This document shows, piece after piece, positions 60,243 to 64,000 of a stretch of 64,000 bases of DNA. A program made the translations under genes and the position numbers. This DNA is from Fodinibacter sp963707895 (GTDB lineage Bacteria > Actinomycetota > Actinomycetes > Actinomycetales > Dermatophilaceae). The notes under the pieces are model-generated. The model had not been told where the DNA came from and did no database searches. It worked only from the letters and a program-made list of their open reading frames with translations. The stretch spans positions 62,001 through 126,000 of the forward strand of contig CAVPRS010000003.1 of assembly GCA_963707895.1 (NCBI GenBank). The letters are read 5' to 3'. Positions within the stretch are counted from its first letter, which is position 1. Each line of letters begins with the position of its first letter.

Positions 60243-61574
60243 CTAGGGAGTGCCGTCGGATGGAGCGGCCAGGGGGGCCGCGAGGGCCGCGGCGGCCGCG
60301 GGGTGGTCCGGGGCGAGCAGCCCCACGGCGAACAGCACGTAGGCGGCATCCACCCGACGCTGGGCGGAGTCCGGCACGCGCCAGCCACCGCCGTGGTCAC
60401 CGGTCACCCGGGCCAGCACCCGGTCGCCCACGTGACCGGGTGCGTGGCGGAGCACACCGCCCGACCCGACGACCACGACGACGTCGGCGAGCGGGCGCGG
60501 CCGCTCCGACGGGTGTGGCGGACGTCCGTGCCGGCGCACGGCGACCACTGCAGCCGTCGAGGCGATCTCCTCCTCCGCGGCCCACTGCGCGTGCGTCGTC
60601 GCGAGGTGACCCGTGTCGGCCGCGACGGCAGCGGCATACCGGATCATGTTGTCCGACAAGGCTATCCGCTCGCGCTCGCCGGCCTCGACCACGCCTTCCG
60701 CGGTCCACCGCATGCCCAGGTCGGCCTCGACCGTGCGCGCGTGCCAGAGCGTGCCGACGACCTCGCGGTGGATCGTCGCGTCCTCGCCCTGCGGGGTGAT
60801 CACGGAGTAGACGTCGGTGGTGGCCCCGCCCACGTCGACCACCAGCACGTCGCCGCCGACGACCTCGGCGAGCACCTCGACCCCCCGGAGCACGGCATCC
60901 GGGGTGGGGGCCCTCACCAGCTCGGCGAACCCGCGACCGCGGGAGAGGCCCTTGCCGCCGATGACGTGGGTGAGGAACGCCTCGCGGATGGCGGCCCGCG
61001 CCGCCTCGGGTGCCACCACCCCGATCCGCGGCAGCACGTTGTCGGTGACGACGTGCCGCCGACCCGTCGAGGCCAGGAGGGCAGCCACCGCGTCGGCCGC
61101 GTCGGCGTTGCCCGCGACCACGACGGGAGCGGCGAGCCGCGCCCTGGCGATCCGCTCGGCGTTGTGCAGCAGCACGTCGGCGTTGCCACCATCGGTGCCA
61201 CCGACGAGCAGCACCAGGTCCGGTGCGGCCGCCCGCAGCGCGGCGACGTCGGCGCCGGACATCGACCCGCTCGCGACGTGCACGACCTTGGCGCCGGCCG
61301 AGAGCCCGACCCGGTGCCCCGCCTCGGCGGTCACCTCGCGCTCGTACCCGACGACGGCCAGCCGCAGCCCTCCCCCGGCGCTCGAGCAGACGAGCACCTC
61401 GTCGGGCTCACCGTGCACGGCGAGCGAGGCGCGCACGGCATCCACCCCGTCCATGACGTCGGTGGCGACGGTCGTGGGGTGGCTCGCGGTGCCGAGCACG
61501 GCCCCGGACGTCACGTCGACGAGCACCGCCTTGGTGAACGTCGAGCCGACGTCGACGCAGAGGACCGCGGGCAC
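60243..61574 (-). CDS. MutL/GlmL-family protein (glutamate mutase-associated ATPase-fold)
   Basis: 443-aa protein of the MutL/GlmL family (Pfam MutL, PF13941), not the mismatch-repair MutL. It has an ASKHA ATPase fold: VLCVDVGSTFTKAVLVDV at the start, LVLLVGGTDGGNADVLLHNA in the middle, VLVVDVGGATTDVYSVITPQ near residue 250 and VVGSGGVLRHAP near 385. Such proteins usually accompany the B12-dependent glutamate or ornithine aminomutase subunits and may reactivate them. No mutase subunit is in this window. GTG 61574, 5 bp after cystathionine gamma-synthase in the same direction. Confidence 0.87.
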   Translation of the reverse strand: MPAVLCVDVGSTFTKAVLVDVTSGAVLGTASHPTTVATDVMDGVDAVRASLAVHGEPDEVLVCSSAGGGLRLAVVGYEREVTAEAGHRVGLSAGAKVVHVASGSMSGADVAALRAAAPDLVLLVGGTDGGNADVLLHNAERIARARLAAPVVVAGNADAADAVAALLASTGRRHVVTDNVLPRIGVVAPEAARAAIREAFLTHVIGGKGLSRGRGFAELVRAPTPDAVLRGVEVLAEVVGGDVLVVDVGGATTDVYSVITPQGEDATIHREVVGTLWHARTVEADLGMRWTAEGVVEAGERERIALSDNMIRYAAAVAADTGHLATTHAQWAAEEEIASTAAVVAVRRHGRPPHPSERPRPLADVVVVVGSGGVLRHAPGHVGDRVLARVTGDHGGGWRVPDSAQRRVDAAYVLFAVGLLAPDHPAAAAALAAPLAAPSDGTP

Positions 61575-61579
61575 GGTGG

Positions 61580-62758
61580 TCAGGTGAGCCGGTCGAGGGC
61601 CTGACCGAGGTCGGCCACGAGGTCCTCGGCGTCCTCGATGCCGACCGACAGGCGGATGAGGTCGGACGGCACCTCGAGCGCGGTCCCCGCGACGGAGGCG
61701 TGCGTCATCCGGCCCGGGTGCTCGATGAGCGACTCGACGCCGCCGAGCGACTCCCCGAGGGTCCACAGCTCGGTCTCGGCGCAGACCTTCGTGGCGACGT
61801 CCTCGCCGCCCTTGACCCGGAAGGCGACCATGCCGCCGAACCGCTTCATCTGCCGGGCGGCGACGTCGTGGTTGGGGTGGTCGGGCAGGCCCGGGTAGTG
61901 CACCGCGGTGACGCCGTCGTGACCGAGCAGGAAGTCGACGACCGCCTCGGCGTTGTCGCAGTGACGCTCCATGCGCACCGCGAGGGTCTTCAGGCCGCGC
62001 AGCACCAGCCACGCGTCGAACGGCCCGGCCACCGCACCCATCGCGTTCTGGTGGAAGGCGATGCGCTCGGTGACCGACTCGCCGTCGCGGGTCGTGGCGT
62101 CGGGGGCCACCACCACCGCGCCGCCGATGACGTCGCTGTGACCGCCGGCGTACTTGGTGGTGGAGTGCACCACGACGTCCGCGCCGAGCGCGATCGGCTG
62201 CTGCAGGTAGGGCGAGGCGAAGGTGTTGTCGACGACGAGCAGCGCACCCGCCTCGTGGGTGACGGCCGCGATCGCCTCGATGTCGGCGATGCCGAGCATC
62301 GGGTTGGTGGGCGACTCGACCCACACCATCCGGGTCTCGGGCCGGATGGCGGCACGCACCGACTCCACGTCTGCGACGGTGGCGATCGAGTGCTGCACCC
62401 CCCACGGCCGGGCGACCTGGTTGAACAGCCGGTAGGTGCCTCCGTAGGCGTCCGAGGGCACGACGACGTGGTCGCCGGGGGTCAGCAGGGCGCGCAGCAC
62501 GGCATCCTCGCCGGCCAGGCCGCTGGCGAAGGCGAAGCCGCGCTCACCACCCTCCAGGGCCGCGATGCACTCCTCCAGGGCCGTGCGCGTGGGGTTCGCG
62601 GAGCGGCTGTACTCGTAGCCACCGCGCAGCCCGCCGATGCCGTCCTGCTTGTAGGTGCTCACCTGGTGGATGGGAGGGACCACGGCGCCTGTCGTCGGGT
62701 CCGGCTCCTGGCCCGCATGGATGGCGCGGGAGGAGAAGCCGAGGTTCTCGAGAGTCAT
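61580..62758 (-). CDS. metB: Cystathionine gamma-synthase
   Basis: 392-aa PLP-dependent trans-sulfuration enzyme that joins O-acyl-homoserine and cysteine to cystathionine. MTLENLGFSSRAIHAGQEPD at the start, GYEYSRSANPTRTALEEC, and the PLP lysine in HSTTKYAGGHSDVIGG near residue 203. The ESPTNPMLGIADIEAI segment and LIEHPGRMTHASV are typical. Cystathionine gamma-lyases are close relatives, so substrate direction is not fully certain. It precedes the MutL-like gene by 5 bp, and is divergent from msrA. Confidence 0.92.
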   Translation of the reverse strand: MTLENLGFSSRAIHAGQEPDPTTGAVVPPIHQVSTYKQDGIGGLRGGYEYSRSANPTRTALEECIAALEGGERGFAFASGLAGEDAVLRALLTPGDHVVVPSDAYGGTYRLFNQVARPWGVQHSIATVADVESVRAAIRPETRMVWVESPTNPMLGIADIEAIAAVTHEAGALLVVDNTFASPYLQQPIALGADVVVHSTTKYAGGHSDVIGGAVVVAPDATTRDGESVTERIAFHQNAMGAVAGPFDAWLVLRGLKTLAVRMERHCDNAEAVVDFLLGHDGVTAVHYPGLPDHPNHDVAARQMKRFGGMVAFRVKGGEDVATKVCAETELWTLGESLGGVESLIEHPGRMTHASVAGTALEVPSDLIRLSVGIEDAEDLVADLGQALDRLT

Positions 62759-62843
62759 GCCCGACAGCGTATGCCGGGGCGGCCGTCGCGCTCGGACGCC
62801 CCCGGTGGGGATGAACCGGCACCCCTCGCGCGTTGGCAGGGAC

Positions 62844-63540
62844 ATGCTGTTCGGATCGCGCGCCAAGACCACCCTGCCCACCGCCGACGACGCCCTCCCC
62901 GGGCGTCCGCGCCGGCTGTTCACCGTGCCGACCACGCACGCCGTGCTCGGCACCCCCCTCGAGGGCCCGTGGCCCGAGGGCACCGAGGTCCTCTACGTCG
63001 CGATGGGCTGCTTCTGGGGCGTCGAGCGGATCTTCTGGAAGCTACCCGGTGTCGTGACGACGGCGGCCGGCTACCAGGGTGGCTACACCGAGAACCCCAC
63101 CTACGAGGAGACCTGCACGGGTCGCACCGGCCACGCAGAGACCGTGCTGGTCGCCTACGACCCTGACGGTCACCTCGCCCGAGCTGCTGCTCAAGGCGTT
63201 CTGGGAGAACCACGACCCCACCCAGGGCAACCGCCAGGGCAACGACATCGGCACGGCCTACCGGTCGGCGATCTTCTGGACCACCCCGGGCCAGGAGGCC
63301 GCGGCCCGCACCACCCGGGCGGCCTTCCAGGACGTGCTGACCCAGGCCGGTCGCGGTGAGATCACCACCGCGTTGGCTCCGGCGAGCGAGGCGGGGCCGT
63401 TCTGGTACGCCGAGGACTACCACCAGCAGTACCTGTTCAAGAACCCCAACGGCTACTGCAACCACGGCCCGAACGGCCTCACCTGCCCGGTGGGCGTGGC
63501 GAACCTGCCGGCCCAGACCGACGTGCGGCCGCCCGGCTGA
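62844..63540 (+). pseudogene. msrA: Peptide-methionine (S)-S-oxide reductase MsrA; +1 frameshift near 63159-63168
   Basis: Repairs oxidised methionine S-epimers in proteins. GCFWGVERIFW near residue 55 has the nucleophile cysteine. TGRTGHAETVLVAYDP precedes the break, and after removing one base near 63159-63168 the frame continues TVTSPELLLKAFWENHDPTQ and then DIGTAYRSAIFWT. The 697-nt total is one base over 232 codons. The C-terminal KNPNGYCNHGPNGLTC holds the resolving cysteines. A sequence error is likely, as both sides are intact. ATG 62844; the hairpin at 63602-63659 follows. Confidence 0.87.
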
Positions 63541-63601
63541 CGGGTTCTCCGGCGCCTCTGCGGCTCGGCCTCCGGGGCCACCTGAGCTCGACCCCCCCGG
63601 T

Positions 63602-63659
63602 CGAGAGTCCGCGACACGCTGATGCCGGCGCCAACCGGTCAGCGTGTCGCGGACTCTCG
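63602..63659. terminator. Bidirectional perfect hairpin between msrA and fadH
   Basis: Arms of 21 bp (63602-63622 and 63639-63659), perfectly complementary, enclosing a 16-nt loop. It lies between convergent msrA and fadH, 61 and 14 bp from their stops, so it probably ends both transcripts. Confidence 0.85.
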
Positions 63660-63673
63660 TCGTCCGGGAGGCC

Positions 63674-64000
63674 TCAGATGCGGGCGGCGACCTCGGTGCC
63701 CTGGCGGATGGCGCGCTTGGCGTCGAGCTCGGCCGCCACGTCGGCACCACCGATGACGTGCGTCGTCAGGCCGCGCTCCTCCAGGGCGTCGGCGACGGTG
63801 CGGACCGACTCCTGGCCGGCGCACACGACGACGCTGTCGACGGCGAAGGTGCGCTGCTCGGTGGCGACGGCGTGGGTGGACCCTGAGCGGCGCCACGGCC
63901 TCGCCTTGCCCTTGCCCTGCCCTGCCCTTGCCCTTGCCCGTGTCCTGCGCGACGGAGACGGTGACGTGGAGGCCGTCGTCGTCGATCCGGTCGTACGACA
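63674..64000 (-). pseudogene. fadH: 2,4-dienoyl-CoA reductase (NADPH) FadH, C-terminal end; frameshift in a GK-rich stretch
   Basis: Only the last ~108 codons lie in the window. The end reads VDSVVVCAGQESVRTVADAL then THVIGGADVAAELDAKRAIR, diagnostic for the FadH/old-yellow-enzyme C-terminal NAD(P)-binding domain, which completes beta-oxidation of unsaturated fatty acids. The upstream part reads SYDRIDDDGLHVTVSVAQDT in a frame shifted by one. The shift lies in a Gly-Lys-rich run (63904-63935). Restoring one A in each of two CAGGG repeats (CAAGGG) would give a continuous GKGKGKGK tract and repair the frame. The 5' part is beyond the edge. Confidence 0.8.

Overview
The window is GC-rich (low to mid 70s %) actinobacterial chromosome, densely packed with genes on both strands, many of them overlapping at ATGA or GTGA junctions. 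A WhiB3-type regulator, mycothiol chemistry (mca), a GroES/GroEL1 pair with a histidine-rich GroEL tail, the guaB2/guaB3/cholesterol-oxidase neighbourhood and the lack of any mycolate genes point to a Micrococcales member. Something close to Intrasporangiaceae/Dermatophilaceae (Janibacter, Knoellia, Terrabacter or Phycicoccus type) is likely; that placement is inference. No rRNA, tRNA, IS element, prophage or CRISPR array was seen, so this is mostly core chromosome.

Layout. 1-9.5 kb: a cut-off glycosyltransferase diverges from a PIG-L deacetylase and a flippase-like membrane protein. An asparagine synthetase fused to an F420-0:glutamate-ligase-like domain, a lipase-like hydrolase, an ankyrin protein and a VOC protein follow. 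9.5-17.9 kb: a giant LuxR-type ATPase regulator, a DUF4242 protein, guaA, DUF3817, SURF1, and a compact molybdenum-enzyme operon (sulfite-oxidase-like protein, flavin reductase, zinc-ribbon protein, MOSC). 18-26.8 kb: an asymmetric ABC exporter pair, a tandem palindromic repeat, then an aldehyde dehydrogenase / GMC (cholesterol-oxidase-like) / DUF1905 operon beside guaB3. 27-34.7 kb: a DHA2 drug exporter, a P1 peptidase, guaB, whiB3, an S4 protein and a HrcA-type groES-groEL operon with two CIRCE operators.

34.7-48 kb: a methyltransferase, ribokinase plus nucleoside hydrolase, a GH3 lipoprotein, and one long leftward gene string glmS-acpS-nnr-alr-hydrolase-tsaE-tsaB-rimI-tsaD. It joins cell-wall precursor supply (GlmS, Alr), ACP activation, NAD(P)H repair and the tRNA t6A machinery, in the order known from Mycobacterium tuberculosis. 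48-56 kb: coaA, a lytic-transglycosylase-like secreted protein, phoH2, a cis-isoprenyl diphosphate synthase, hemolysin III, mca, DUF4307 and greA, again a mycobacterium-like block. 56-64 kb: PhzF, a VOC/DrrA/DrrB three-gene cassette, an aminotransferase, an orphan MutL/GlmL protein, cystathionine gamma-synthase, msrA and the 3' end of fadH.

Two cross-cutting features stand out. First, five otherwise well-conserved genes (an ABC subunit, the GMC oxidase, coaA twice, msrA, fadH) are each broken by small indels with a net +1 shift. CoaA is normally essential, so consensus errors are the likeliest cause. Second, several unannotated repeats occur: a double palindrome at two loci, a 99-bp tandem cruciform repeat, a roughly 72-bp tandem repeat, and an over-represented octamer (CGGCATCC/GGATGCCG) that forms the arms of several intergenic hairpins.
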